DNA from: Platerodrilus igneus
Lineage: Eukaryota > Arthropoda > Insecta > Coleoptera > Lycidae
Reading direction: 5' to 3'
Length of the DNA stretch: 64,000 bases
Assembly: GCA_036346225.1 (NCBI GenBank)
Contig: JARFIW010000453.1
Location: 2,294,001 to 2,358,000 of the forward strand
Each line of letters begins with the position of its first letter. Within the stretch, counting starts at the first letter, position 1. The notes beneath the pieces are model-generated. The model saw only the letters and a program-made list of their open reading frames with translations. It searched no databases and was not told where the DNA came from. Position numbers and translations under genes: made by a program. This document shows, in pieces, positions 21,739 through 35,274 of the stretch.

Positions 21739-23913
21739 TACTCATATTTAGACCAGGGTAGAAAATTAAATAATCACATCAAATAATTTTAATCACCGTG
21801 TAGAAGCTTTGGGAAATAATACGCTTTATTAAAACCATGAAGCATAAATAAATTCGGTCGTTTCAGTAAAAATAAGAAATTTAAAATCATGTACAAGACG
21901 CTTTATATCAAAAGAAACAGTATTAACAAGCTCTACGGGTAATGTAATTATTCCTAAACAAATGGAAATTACGTGCAAAATTTATATTAATTAACCCTAT
22001 TTTAAGTAACCGGTAGTAAAACAAAGTGTACACATAATAATTAATAGTTAACTTGTATTCGCTAAAAATGAAAGGATAGAAGTCAATTTTAATTGGAGTT
22101 AATTAAACCATTATTAATAATAAGCATAAAAGTGTGAAAATCCAAGATTATAATACCAGAAAATAAAGCTTTGAGAATTAATATTATTTTGAACACCTGC
22201 GTAGTTTAAATATCACGTACGGCGAAAATTGTGTAGATAACAAATGGTTTCAAAGAATCTTGAAGAAACCGTGGCTTAATATTCACGAGAAGGTGCGATA
22301 CGGGGTTATTAAACCCAGATAGTCCACATGGACTAAAATATAATCGATAATAAAGAATATCAATTTGCACCAATGCGAACAGGTTAGAAAAGGAAAGAAA
22401 ATGCGTCAAGCAAAGACACATATAGTAAAAGGCGTGATTTAAGCAACGTCACGAGGGTCACAATTGGTTGAAAATAGGATGCAAATATCAGAGGTAGAAA
22501 CAACGATTTCTGTACAAAATTAATTAGCTTTTCTCGGACATGTTTTCGTGCCGTGTGTGAATTTCTGAGTTTTAAATGGGGCGAGTGAAAAATTCGTAAA
22601 AACCGACGCGCGAGCGACGGACTGGGAACATGGCATGAGAAATTCTTTAGAATTACCCGTTTTGGGGAACAGACCGACAGACAGGCTTTTTGCTATATAT
22701 ACCGAGGTGAATATAAACAAGGCCTCTTAGACTTTTGACGATTCGATGCGTTAAAAGCTCTTACATCCGCGACTTGATTCAAGATGTTAAACAGTGCATT
22801 TTAGTTTGATAAAGTAATTTAAAATTTTGCTCGTATATTTTAGTGATTCAAAATAGTTTGTTATTTACGTGCTAACATGAATGTACTTCAGTGCACTAAG
22901 ATACAAGGTAATAAAATTTAGTATCACTGTACCAATTAGCAAAATTTACAACGACAAATGTATACACAAAAGTAGGCAGTTTTGGCGTATATTGGTGAAA
23001 GACGCATGAATTTCTTTGCTATTTTTCGGGGGTGTTAATAATTAAATGGTTCAAATACGTGTCTGGATCCACGAAACAAGGGTCAGATATACACAGATGA
23101 GTTCCGGAAAAGCCCCGAAACAACTTTAAATAAATGGTGATGGAGAAAATTTTAAAAGCGTTGAGAATTAGAAGCCGTAAATATAATCCTGTTGGAATGG
23201 TGTGATTAACTAAAGGGACGATGTACATTAAAGCTACGAGGACAGTAACCTTCAGGTAAATTATACTATTTTGTTTGACATTTTGGTGTGTGTTGAATAA
23301 CTTTATTATACTATTTTGTTTGACATTTTGTGTGTGTTGAATTACTTGATAATTGATTTACTTTAAATGGACATTAGTGAAATTGTACTAACCATAAAAT
23401 TTTAACTTTAAGATGAAATTTGCTTGTTTAAGTAGAAAGGAGTATTTAGTATTGATGTTCGGGAATATGATGAAACTTTGGGTATGTCTTTGAGCTCAAT
23501 TAGACGAACCTGGTTAATTAACGTAAAGGGGTGGTAGATGCTCCCTTTATACTCAGACTCCGGTCTGCTTATATTGTTATATTAATTAGTAGGCATCCAA
23601 CAAGGACTTTAATTCTGGATGCACATTAAAATGATAATAAAATTAATCTTGAAATTCTTTTAAAACTGAATTTTATGCTGAAATTTAATTTGAAAATTTA
23701 ATGTATTCTGAATATTGATGTAAATAGAGTTAGCGTTGATGTTTGTGGTAGGAATGTGTTGTTTAATTTTATGAATGAGGAGGTTTATAAAATTAGGTGA
23801 GCAGCCGAGGCGAAAACAGGATCACAGCAGTTTATGACGCCCAATCGGTGGGACTAGAATTTTTTTGTTGAAAGGACCCAGTTTCCGCATTCAGAGGAGG
23901 ATATCACAACATT

Positions 23914-23916
<3 letters not shown>
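21738..23916. repeat. 2.1-kb tandem unit 3
   Basis: Third homologous unit, with TATATATA at 22694-22701 and the donor-like CCTTCAG/GTAAATTATA near 23250-23268. It carries extra local duplications (a repeated TTTGTTTGACATTTTG stretch near 23270-23330) and diverges most near its right end. Confidence 0.7.

Positions 23917-23953
<37 letters not shown>
23917..23953. repeat. (AT)n tract closing the unit array
   Basis: AT dinucleotide repeat after unit 3, as after units 1 and 2. Confidence 0.9.
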
Positions 23954-23956
<3 letters not shown>

Positions 23957-24470
23957 ACGTATAGTGACCAAAAGTTTTAGTAACAGGTGAATAATTACCA
24001 AGAGGCTCATGCCCACACACAGAAATAAAAACAAATCTTATAAGGAACATTTATTCCCATTCACTACACGCACACTTAAAGCTTAGAAAGATTGTATTCA
24101 ATGATGCAATTACAAGGTTTATTAAGCCCTAAAATAAGTAAAGGTACAGTGTCCAACGATGGTAAAAATCCAAGCAGAACATCGATGATGCCAGTAGTTG
24201 AATTGATAAAGTTGAAATGCTCGTAAAATGCAAAATAAAATAGTTAAATTAAAATTTAGGGTCAAAAACATCTGTAAAATGTCTGTATATATTTGTTAGT
24301 TATAGTATTTTTAGAAGTAGTTTTAGAATCATTATATAGGAAATGAAGTTTAAATTATGTCTATCATGATGACAGATATCAATCATATTTTCAATGCTAG
24401 AGTTTACAAATGCAAACAACTTTTGTGTTCTTTTATAAATGATGGCAATGATAGTTGAGTGTAAAATACC
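23954..24470. other. Intergenic AT-rich DNA, nothing recognised
   Basis: No coding or structured element could be recognised between the unit array and the start of the 4.83-kb duplication. Confidence 0.4.
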
Positions 24471-25559
24471 GAATTAAGGTAGTTTTGAAGTAGTGTGTTT
24501 AGAGAATAACCAAAACGTGTAATTTAATATTTAAGAGTGCTTGAAAAAATGGATTTAAGTACCTAGGTGATAAGTTTGTTTATGTATTGATTGATGAAAA
24601 TATTTAAATAAAAAAGAGGTCGTTCTATTAAGCTCTGTAGTTTTAATTTAAAAGGTCTCCTAAAATTATAAAAGTGAATAAGTTAAAAGTATTTAAAAGG
24701 CCAAAGAGCATACTACAGTTCATTTAAAAAGGAGAAACGTAGTACTTCAAAATTCATTAAAAAAGGTAACGACAAAGCGGAGGCACAGTCATTATATAGG
24801 AGCATCCAGGTATTTCGACGCAGCACTAGTAACCACGAAAGAGGACCCACACATATAAACAAGCCGGCAGTAGGACGTGCAGTCAACTCCAAGCAAAGAA
24901 AGCTTTCACAACACCGTGAAACGTATTCCAGGGACAGGATCGTATAAAAAAGAGTATCCACCATTTATTTATATACATTTCGTTATAGCAGTAATTTAAT
25001 TCTAAAACATTTCATGAGACTAAAGCACAATATTTATTTCTTAGATTACTTGCATCAATTGGCATTCCATGAGCATTTGACATCACGGCGAGGAGGCCAC
25101 CATCAGTTGGATCAAATATCAGGTACCAAATTCCATTTAAAGTAAAAGCTTATTCTTGTTTTGATAAATTGCATCACTAAATAAATAAATAGGGTAAGCG
25201 AACCTTCCACCATTTTAGTTTTGAGTATTGCGATAACGTCACAATCTGCAGGGCGTATACCGATCTTAAGGATTCAGATGTAGTAAAGGCCTGTACGAGA
25301 GTGCGTGTAAGAATTCTTGTTAGGAACACTTAGTAGATTTCGTTCTGTAACAAACCCACGCAGGGCGAAATCCATTGTAAATATTTGAGCATAGAACCCT
25401 GAGATAATTCATTTAAAAATAACATAGCAGGTAGCAGTAGCGGCGGGACACACAGCAGTAGGAGTGTAGTATATTTATTACAAGCAGTAGAGGAGTGTAG
25501 TAATATATAGGTCTGGATTCCAGAAGACCTGCTCCTGAAATCATCTTGATTTGGTGCAG

Positions 25560-25880
25560 TGAGCAGTTTCCCGGATCTTCCCCTTGATTGTCCTCCAACT
25601 ACACAGTATTCCGGACACTGGGACCACTGGCCTGTGGTTTTCGACCGACAGGATGGCTACTCGCCACAGGCCGCTTCATCGTCAGGTAGCTCGTCTAAAC
25701 AGGACTGACGGATGTGCATCCCCGACGACTTCGCTTGTGTACCCATTCCTCGGCACCCCGCATAGCCGGAGAACTCCTTCAGGACGTCACCGTTCCGCTG
25801 CTCACCTTTGATCGCCCGTAGGCGTTGGTAGAAATACGCGAGTTGCTGCCTCGTCGGCGTCTGGGCAACAACTTGAAATA
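25560..25880. other. GC-rich patch of unknown nature (copy 1)
   Basis: An abrupt GC-rich block in AT-rich surroundings, conserved at 30396-30716 in copy 2. It is open on the minus strand for about 80 codons and on the plus strand for 75 codons. Neither translation resembles a family I recognise. It may be part of an unrecognised transposon. Confidence 0.35.
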
Positions 25881-25989
25881 CGTACGGCTCTCGCGTCTAT
25901 TAAATACCCTTCCTAGACCCTCCGACACCGCATACATCAGTTATTCACATTTAAAGTTGAAAATTCTTTTACGGATACCCTTTATTACA

Positions 25990-26160
25990 AGGAGAGATAG
26001 AAAAAGAAAGGTATAGGTAGACCGCGATCAGACTTCCGCATGCAGATAATGATAAATGCAGTCTGTGCATATTTCAGGAAAATGTGTAGGTTTGCTCAGA
26101 ATAGAAATCAATGAGGGTATGCGTTTACCCAGTTCCAAAACTGAAGATCTGATGATATAC
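25990..26160 (+). repeat. LINE 3'-end fragment (copy 1)
   Basis: The phrases TAGGTAGACCGCGATCAGAC, TTTCAGGAAAATGTGTAGG and ATAGAAATCAATGAGGG match the 3' coding tail of the LINE family at 39900-40100. A second copy lies at about 30826-30996 within duplication copy 2. Confidence 0.6.
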
Positions 26161-27254
26161 CTAGGTTTAGAAGTGATTAATTATAAATCGGGCACGAGAT
26201 TTATAATTTCACTTCTCAACCGAGGTATATATAGAATTTTTTTTTACTACTAACACTAAAACGTACAAATTTTCTTAGTTTAGATCGTCATGTTAGCAAG
26301 TCAAAATTATTTTTAAGTTTTTAAAATACTAAGTAGGCTGGATGTCAGTGTGTGTCAAATTATAAAAAGTTGATTGATGTTAAATGATAGATAACTTGAA
26401 GTAGTTTTAATTGGTTTTAGGATTATATATAAAGTAGAAATAGGCGATGGTGGCGCAGAAGTAGAAATAAATGGGACCCTTCCTGAGCTTGCACAACTTG
26501 TAACGGTGCTAGTTGTGATTAGTTGCTAGATAAGTCTAGAAACTCAGTTCAAAGAATGGTGTAAAAAAGAAAGTTATAAAAATATCAGAAAAGTTGTTTC
26601 TGACTTAAGAGTAAGTTAGTATAACTAAATATTAAAAGTTTCTGGTTACTGACAAATTGGTCTGAAAGTTTTACACGGGTAATCTGTCAAACTAAAGTAT
26701 TTTTCCGCAAATCGTTCAAAAATGTTGACAGTTTTGATAAAATTTCTTAAAGAAAAGTTGAATATTTTCAAGTGTTTAGTCGTTGCCAAGCAACGACAAA
26801 TCGCTGTAGGGAAATATTCATTACTGTACTGTACAGAAATAATATGTGTGTACATATGAACTACAAAAATGACTGAGAATATGCTTTCATGGTAAGTTCT
26901 ATTTAAACAATCTTAGCACATTATGTAAATAGAACAATCAACTAACTTCAGAATGTATTTGATTCTGAAGTAAGTTGTGTGTGATATTTTCAGGTATTTT
27001 ACAATTAGAACAATTATAGAATTTGTATTGTTACTTTCAAAAATACCAGCAATCATATTTCAATGTGTCAAGTTTGACAATTCAATATCTTGGTAGGAAC
27101 GTTTCCATAGTTACGCAAAAATGTTGACTAAGAATTTGACAGCACCATTTATTTATACATAAAATTAATCAGGTTTTTTAAAAATTAGTATTTCAATTTC
27201 TGTCGTTTTTTAATGATTTGCGGAAAAATAGTATGTATACCACGTAGAAAAAGC

Positions 27255-27301
27255 AACATTCCCGGACACCGTGATGCTTCTTCACGTCGTCCGGGAATGT
27301 T
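27255..27301. repeat. Large hairpin (inverted repeat) in duplication copy 1
   Basis: Arms of 20 nt (AACATTCCCGGACACCGTGA and its inverted partner, 18 of 20 matching) around a 7-nt loop. Weaker pairing extends out to about 27227-27335. Copy 2 has the same hairpin at 32081-32125 with three bases lost from the left arm. Confidence 0.8.
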
Positions 27302-28529
27302 GACCTTTTCCTCCTGGGCATACAATATACTATTGATCGGTAGTATTAAACGCCATTTGACTAGAATAGTAAGCATTTTTTCATTATTGACTTAGGGACT
27401 TTGACTGTTATTATTAACCTAGGGAAAGAAGAACTACATTTCATTCAAGCAATGGAGTAAATAATGTTACTTCTCAAATTAGTAGTAAAAAGCAATATTA
27501 CATTTAATTTTTTTAGTAGTATAATTAAATAAACCTATTTACTTATCTTATGATAAGACTAGAAAATGCGTCTTTGGAATTTAGAGTATGATAGTGTTAG
27601 TTAGAGTAAATATTAATTTAAAATAGATTGGAAGAGGTCATATTCAAACAGAAAGATAATAAAAGTTTACAATAGAACCAAAGACATAATACACAATAAA
27701 ACACAAGAGGCTCTATTAGTGTTGGTACATAACATAACGTTTCTTTCTAGAAATTTACCAGCTGCTCTGTTCCTACTTAAGTCACACACATCAGTCTTAA
27801 CATGAGTATGGCATCTTTATTTCTCAGGCGGATCCTGAGCCATGCAACAGAATTACGTAATCAATAAAGATGATCGCTGAACTGTTCTTTAAATTTTATT
27901 AACCAAAACAAAACTGATTTGATTCGAACTAAATTTCAACCAAATTGAATCAGGTTATGACCCAAATGCATGCATTTGGAGGAACAACCAATAGCTTAAT
28001 TTAATATAATAATATGAGGCTTAATAATGTGTTCCACCAATTTATAAATTTCATTCCTCTTAAAATAAATGAAAAACGCCTAGGTACATAAACGTAACAC
28101 AAAGTTAAACAAAATTTGAATTAACTGTATTATGGACTGCTGAAGGCAGTTTGAAAAATAAAGACAAAAGATTTATCTTTTAGAAGGAACCCTCATCAGC
28201 GGATGAACATTCGCCAACGTGCGTCAACTTAAAATGAAGCTTAGAATGGATAACTCAAAACTAGGTAATCTTCGTGCGACGAAGTTGTACTGGTCATCGT
28301 TTTCCAAGAAAAGAACATAAGTCTAGCATAACTAAAGGTTCCAAAACTAAGCTGGAAGATATTGAAAGAACTTCCGCTGTGAATTAAATTGGCTATGTGC
28401 AATAGTGCATAATACAAAATAAACGCACAATCATAATTTCGTAATTTAAAGGTGTTGTATTGTCGACACCACAAAGAAGGTGTGCTAAAATTTGAGTTCA
28501 CTAAAATGAAGGTACCTGTTAAAATCATA

Positions 28530-29307
28530 TACAAGGTGAATCATATTGCACTTTCCGATTTCAAAAATGTGCCTAATAAAAACAAAGCAAGATGCAATGA
28601 AAATTATTTTATTATTTGAAAGAACATAGAATGCAGTTATATTTTATTATGATTTGAAAGTGATATCTTCTAAATGTCTACCTACATTGTCCAAACACTG
28701 ACGGAGCCTTTCCTGGAAGTTTTCCATGACTCTGTGAATTATATTCAGAGGAATAGCATTAATTTCTTCTGTGATGGCAACCTTCAGTTCATCGATAGTT
28801 CGGGGACGATACTTGTACACCTTTTCCTTGAGGTAACCCCAAAAAAAAATCGCATGGGGTTAAATCAGTCGATCTGGGAGGCCACCCAATGTCACCTCGC
28901 AAAGACATAAGACGACCGGGAAACATTTGCCTTAGAAGTTCCATTGAACGATGAGATGTATGGACCATAGCACCATCTTGTTAGAACCAAATGTTTTCAT
29001 TTTCATGGTCTTGCAATAATTCATCCACTTTTGGTTTCAAAAAAATTTCAATCATGTGAGAATACCGAGCAGAAGTCACTGCTACAATTTCGCCATTTTT
29101 TTCGAAAAAGTAAGGACTCTACACACTAAAATCTCCAACAGCGCATCACACTGTTACTCGAGGGCTGAGGAGTGGTCGTTGGTGAAGTTTTCGAGAGCTA
29201 TTCTCTGCTTAATAGCAAAAATTTTGTTTATTAACAGTTCCGGCCAGGTAAAAATGGGCTTCATCACTAAAGATCAAAACAGCAGTACGAGGAATACTTT
29301 GCAGAAT
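28530..29307 (-). mobile_element. Truncated mariner element (copy 1)
   Basis: Left terminal repeat at 28532 (CAAGGTGAATCATATTGCAC) and the C-terminal half of a transposase on the minus strand, colinear with 35275-36050. The N-terminal half is missing because the tandem-duplication junction cuts at GAAT 29304-29307. Confidence 0.75.
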
Positions 29308-32080
29308 TAAGGTAGTTTTGAAGTAGTGTGTTTAGAGAATAACCAAAACGTGTAATTTAATATTTAAGAGTGCTTGAAAAAATGGATTTAAGTACCTAGG
29401 TGATAAGTTTGTTTTGTATTGATTGATGAAAATATTTAAATAAAAAAGAGGTCGTTCTATCAAGCTCTGCAGTTTTAATTTAAAAGGTCTCCTAAAATTA
29501 AAAAAGTGAATAAGTTAATAGTATTTAAAAGGCCAAAGAGCATACTACAGTTCATTTAAAAAGGAGAAACGTAGTACTTCAAAATTCATTAAAAAAGGTA
29601 ACGACAAAGCGGAGCCACAGTCATTATATAGGAGCATCCAGGTATTTCGACGCAGCACTAGTAACCACGAAAGAGGACCCACACATATAAACAAGCCAGC
29701 AGTAGGACGTACAGTCAACTACAAGCGAAGATAGCTTTCACAACACCGTGAAACGTATTCCAGGGACAGGATCGTATAAAAAAGAGTATCCACCATTTAT
29801 TTATATACATTTCGTTATAGCAGTAATTTAATTCTAAAACATTTCATGAGACTAAAGCACAATATTTATTTTTTAGATTACTTGCATCAATTGGCATTCC
29901 ATGAGCATTTGACATCACGGCGAGGAGGCCACCATCAGTTGGATCAAATATCAGGTACAAAATTCCATTTAAAGTAAAAGCTTATTCTTGTTTTGATAAA
30001 TTGCATCATTAAATAAATAAATAGGGTAAGCGAACCTTCCACCATTTTAGTTTTGAGTATTGCGGCAACGTCACAATCTGCAGGGCGTATACCGATCTTA
30101 AGGATTCAGATGTAGTAAAAGCCTGTACATACGAGAGGGCGTGTAAGAATTCTTGTTAGGAACACTTAGTAGATTTTGTTCTGCAACAAACCCACGCAGG
30201 GCGAAATCGATTGTAAATATTTGAGCATAGAACCCTGAGATAATTCATTTAACAATAACATAGCAGGTAGCAGTAGCGGCGGGACACACAGCAGTAGGAG
30301 TGTAGTATATTTATTACAAGCAGTAGAGGAGTGTAGTAATATGTAGGTCTGGATTCCAGAAGACCTGCTCCTGGAATCTTCTTGATTTGGTGCAGTGAGC
30401 AGTTTCCCGGATCTTCCCATTGATTGTCCTCCAACTACACAGTATTCCGGACACTGGGACCACTGGCCTGTGGTTTTCGACCGACAGGATGGCTACTCGC
30501 CACAGGCCGCTTCCTCGTCAGGTAGCTCGTCTAAACAGGACTGACGGATGTGCATCCCCGACGACTTCGCTTGTGTACCCATTCCTCGGCACCCCGCATA
30601 GCCGGAGAACTCTCTCAGGACGTCACCGTTCCGCTGCTCACCTTTGATCGCCCGTAGGCATTGGTAGAAATACACGAGTTGCTGCCTCGTCGGCGTCTGG
30701 GCAACAACTTGAAATCCGTACGGCTCTCGCGTGTATTAAATACCCTTCCTAGACCCTCCGACACCGCATACATCAGTTATTCACATTTAAAGTTGAAAAT
30801 TCTTTTACGGATACCCTTTATTACAAGCAGAGATAGAAAAAGAAAGGTATAGGTAGATCGCGATCAGACTTCCGCATGCAGATAATGATAAATGCAGTAT
30901 GTGCATATTTCAGGAAAATGTGTAGGCTTGCTCAGAATAGAAATCAATGAGGGTATACGTCTACCCAGTTCCAAAACTGAAGATATGATGATATACCTAG
31001 GTTTAGAAGTGATTAATTATAAATCGGCCACGAGATTTATAATTTCATTTCTCAACCGAGGTATATATAGTATTTTTTTTACTACTAACGCTAAAACGTA
31101 CAAATTTTCTTAGTTCAGATCGTTATGTTAGCAAGTTAAAATTATTTTTAAGTTTTTAAAATACTAAGTAGGTTGGATGTCAGTGTGTGTCAAATTATAA
31201 AAAGTTGATTGATGTTAAATGATAGATAACTTGAAGTAGTTTTAATCGGTTTAAGTATTATATATAAAGTAGAAATGGGCGATGGTGACTCAGAAGTAGA
31301 AATAGGGATCCTTCCTGAGCTTGCACAACTTGTAACAGTGCTAGTTGTGATTAGTTGCTAGATAAGTTTAGAAAATTGTATGTATGTGCATACACTCAGT
31401 TCAAAGAATGGTGTAAAAATGAAAGTTATAAAAATATCAGAAAAGTTGTTTTTGACTTTCGAGTGAGTTAGTATAACTAAATATTAAAAGTCTCTGGTTA
31501 CTGACAAATTGGTCTGAAAGTTCTACAAACTAAAGTATTTTTTCGCAAACCGTTCAGAAATTTTGACAGTTCTGATAAAGAAAAGTTGAATATTTTCAAG
31601 TGTTTAGTCGTTGCCAAGCAACGACAAATCGCTGTAGGGAAATATTCATTACTGTACTGTACAAAAATAATATGTGTATACATATGGACTATAAAAATGA
31701 CTGAGAATATGCTTTCATGGTAAGTTCTATTTAAACAATCTTAGCACATTATGTAAATATAACAAACAACTAACTTTATAATGTATTTGATTCTGAAGTA
31801 AGTTGTGTGTGATATTTTCAGGTATTTTACAATTAGAACAATTATAGAATTTGTATTGTTACTTTCAAAAATACCAGCAATCATATTTCAATGTGTCAAG
31901 TTTGACAATTCAATATCTTGGTAGGAACGTTTCCATGGTTACGAAAAAAGTTTACTAAGAATTTGACAGCACCATTTATTTATACATAAAATTAATCAGG
32001 TTTTTTAAAAATTAGTATTTCAATTTCTGTCGTTTTTTAATGATTTGTGGAAAAATAGTATGTATACCACGTAGAAAAAG

Positions 32081-32125
32081 CAACCCCGGACACCGTGATG
32101 CTTCTTCACGTCGTCCGGGAATGTT
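32081..32125. repeat. Hairpin in duplication copy 2
   Basis: Counterpart of 27255-27301. The left arm lacks ATT, so the outer pairs are lost, but the CCGGAC/GTCCGG core still pairs. Confidence 0.75.
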
Positions 32126-32712
32126 GACCTTTTCCTCCTGGGCATACAATATACTATTGATCGGTAGTATTAAACGCCATTTGACTAGAATAGTAAGCAT
32201 TTTTTCATTATTGACCTAGGGACTTTGACTGTTATTATTAACCTAGGGAAAGAAGAACTACATTTCATTCAAGTAATGGACTAAATAATGTCACTTCTCA
32301 AATTAGTAGTAAAAAGCAATATTACATTTAATTTTTTTAGTAGTATAATTAAATAAACCTATTTACTTATCTTATGATAAGACTAGAAAATGCGTCTTTG
32401 GAATTTAGAGTATGATAGTGTTAGAGTAACTATTAATTTAAAATAGATTGGAAGAGGTCATATTCGAACAGAAAGATAATAAAAGTTTACAATTGAACCA
32501 AAGACATAATATACAATAAAACACAAGAAGCTCTATTAGGGTTGCTACATAACATAACGTTTTTTTCTATAAATTTGCCAGCTGCTCTGTTCCTACTTAA
32601 GTCACACACATCAGTCTTACCATGAATATGGCACCTTTATTTCTCAGGCGAATCCTGAGCCATGCAACAGTACTGCTTAAAAAAAATTTAGAATTACGTA
32701 ATCAATAAAGAT

Positions 32713-34615
32713 TGTAACGGGCATTTTTAATAGCTTAACATTTTACGCTTTTTCCCAATTAGTAAATACATTTCTGTAACTACTATTTCTACATTTGATT
32801 TTCAATTAATAAATAAATTGCAAGGAACGAATTGTAAATAGGATTATTCGTAAATTACTTTCCAACTTCTCGAAAATGATAAACAGCTCGTAATTATTTA
32901 GTAGATAGGATGGCTGCATTCATTTTATTGGATGTTCCTTATGTTATTAACAAGTTTAGATAATAGACGATAAAAGGTTGGAATAGCAACGAGTTCATAG
33001 AAACAGATTAGAGAGAGGAGTTGTAGTTTGTGTTTTGTTCCGATAATTACGTTAAAAATGCTGTTTCCTTTTTGCTTTGAAAATTGTGTAGTTCTGATGG
33101 CGATTGAAATAGTATGTTTTATAGGCTAACGTGTTCGGTCGACGCACGTGTGTTTTAAGGTCATTGACTGACGGTTTTACTGATACGCGTAGCTTTACTA
33201 ATTGTTTTTTGTTGCTTTTCTGTTGGAAATAAGAGTAGTTGTAGTTTGTTCTTGGTTCCTAGATATTAATTACGTAAGAAGTACTGTTTCCTTGTTGCTT
33301 TAAAAATAGTGAGAATTAATGCGGGATAAATTTACTAATTGTGTTTTTAGTTGTCTTTCTTGTGAAATGAAAAGTTCTATATTAACTGTAGCAGCGTAGT
33401 TCTGTTTACCATTTCAAGGAAATATGCTTGATGTGTAACGTGTTTCACGTGCTTGTTTACGGAACACGGACGGTTTAAGTGATACGCGTTGCTTTACTAA
33501 TTGTGTTTTTTGTGGCGTTGTCCTTTTCTTATTTGAGTAGTTCATACTTTGGGATTATCCAAATACAGTTAATACTGTAGTTTCTGAATTTTCTAACCCC
33601 AAAGAATCTACAACAGATCTTTACTTGCGCAAATTTCGTTATTTGCGAAATATAACAGATTACCGGTTTACAAAGGTATTGGTTGGGGTTTCTCACTGCT
33701 TTTTTTTGGATGTTTGTGAAGATAATATACATTTGGTCCCAGTTGAAATTAAACTAGTGCTACAACATATTTCGAAATTATTGCCTCAGGAAATAGAAGT
33801 AACAAGAAATTTATCAATGCTACATAGTTCCGTCGCGTGATGGTGTCTGCTGCTAACACTAGTGAAATGCGCAGGTGTGATTAGTGTAAAGTGTAAGAAA
33901 TTCCATCAACACCCCCACAGTCAAGGGTGAAGTGCTTAGTTGGTGCAGGACATCGTTGAATCCCACACTTCAGTTGCAAGGAAGCGTTACTGAAGGATTT
34001 TTTGTAAGTTGAACTATTTCCTACTTGTTATTATTTTAAATATCTATTCGTTGCTTTACCATATCTTCGTCGTTCTGATGCCTTTTACAATAGACTTGCC
34101 TGCTATTAAAAAAAAAAGAAAGAAAAAAAAACAAACAATCAATACTACTGAATTACTCATACCAATTGTGTCTTATCTATTTATTTTTGTCAACATTTTA
34201 TCTGATTTATGTTTAATTGGTGTGTGAGGAAACGTTTCTGCTACTCCCCAATATTACCTCACTTTGTACTAAAAATTTTTTGTATTGCTTTTACCGTTGT
34301 TATATTATATAGATTATCTAAACAGTTTTTTTTACATTCTACCAAGTACTGACTAACTTAGACTATGCATTGCTGCTATGCTTTTTCTTTATTTCAGGTT
34401 TGCAGGACTAATCTTTTTTATTGCAGGTTTGCTATTCTAAATTCTTTTATTGCAGGTACTGTTACTAACTCCTTACCGCCGCATACATCATAGGTCAGTC
34501 TGCTTTCTACAACCCCCCCCTACTCTCCGATTGAGCACGATCATTTCTTTGACTCTCTTTGTGTTACGTAGCATAAATTTGGCGCCCAACGCGACTGCCA
34601 CGAAATACCGTAACA
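32713..34615 (+). mobile_element. 1.9-kb LTR-like insertion with 4-bp target duplication
   Basis: Copy 1 gives the empty site AATAAAGATGATCG. In copy 2 the sequence between AAAGAT and AGATGATCG is this insertion, flanked by AGAT on both sides (32709-32712 and 34616-34619). The ends TGTAACGG and CCGTAACA are near-perfect inverted repeats with the TG...CA termini of LTRs. No protein is encoded. Internally there are diverged repeats of about 200 bp (TTTACTAATTGT and TGATACGCGT motifs). A solo LTR of a Ty3/Gypsy or Bel/Pao element is the simplest reading. A primer-binding-site-like sequence lies only 36 bp from its 3' end. Confidence 0.75.
34580..34591 (+). other. Primer-binding-site-like sequence TGGCGCCCAACG
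   Basis: Twelve bases identical to the start of tRNA-Lys-type primer binding sites of retroelements. It lies inside the insertion rather than after an LTR, which is unexpected for a solo LTR. Confidence 0.45.
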
Positions 34616-35274
34616 AGATGATCGCTGAACTGTTCTTTAAATTTTATTAACCAAAACAAAACTGATTTGATTCGAACTAAATTTCAACCAAATTGAATCA
34701 GGTTATGACCCAAATGCATGCATTTGGAGGAACAACCAATAGCTTAATTTAATATAATAATATGAGGCTTAATAATGTGTTCCCCCAACTTATAAATTTC
34801 ATTTCTTTTAAAATAAATGAAAAACGTCTAGGTACATAAACGTAACACAAAGTTAAACAAAATTTGAATTAACTGTATTATGGACTGCTGAAGGCAGTTT
34901 GAAAAATAAAGACAAAAGATTTATCTTTTAGAAGGATCCCTCATCAGTGGATGAACCTTTGCAAACGTGCGTCAACTTAAAATGAAGCTTAAGATGGATA
35001 ACTCAAAACTAGGTAATCTTCGTGCGACGAAGTTGTACTGGTCATCGTTTTCCAAGAAAAGAACATAAGTCTAGCATAACTAAAGGTTCCAAAACTAAGC
35101 TGGAAGATATTGAAAGAACTTCCGCTGTGAATTAAATTGGCTATGTGCAATAGTGCATAATACAAAATAAACGCACAATCATAATTTCGTAATTTGAAGG
35201 TGTTGTATTGTCGACACCACAAAGAAGGTGTGCTAAAATTTGAGTTCACTAAATGGGTACCTGTTAAAATCATA

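Larger units (their letters stand above)
24471..29303. repeat. 4.83-kb tandem duplication, copy 1
   Basis: Begins at GAATTAAGGTAGTTTTGAAG and is repeated from 29304. Contents in order are AT-rich DNA, a GC-rich patch (25560-25880), a LINE 3' fragment (25990-26160), a hairpin (27255-27301), and a truncated mariner copy (28530-29307). The junction to copy 2 falls inside that mariner transposase and shares the 4-bp microhomology GAAT with both parental ends. Confidence 0.85.

Noticed and set aside
25584..25811. Conserved 75-codon ORF present in both duplication copies (also 30420-30647)
   Set aside because: Conservation follows from the recent tandem duplication; both strands are open and no domain is recognisable.
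28241..28534. Conserved 97-codon minus-strand ORF (also 34989-35279)
   Set aside because: Again only duplicated DNA; the second copy has a small indel and there is no family resemblance.
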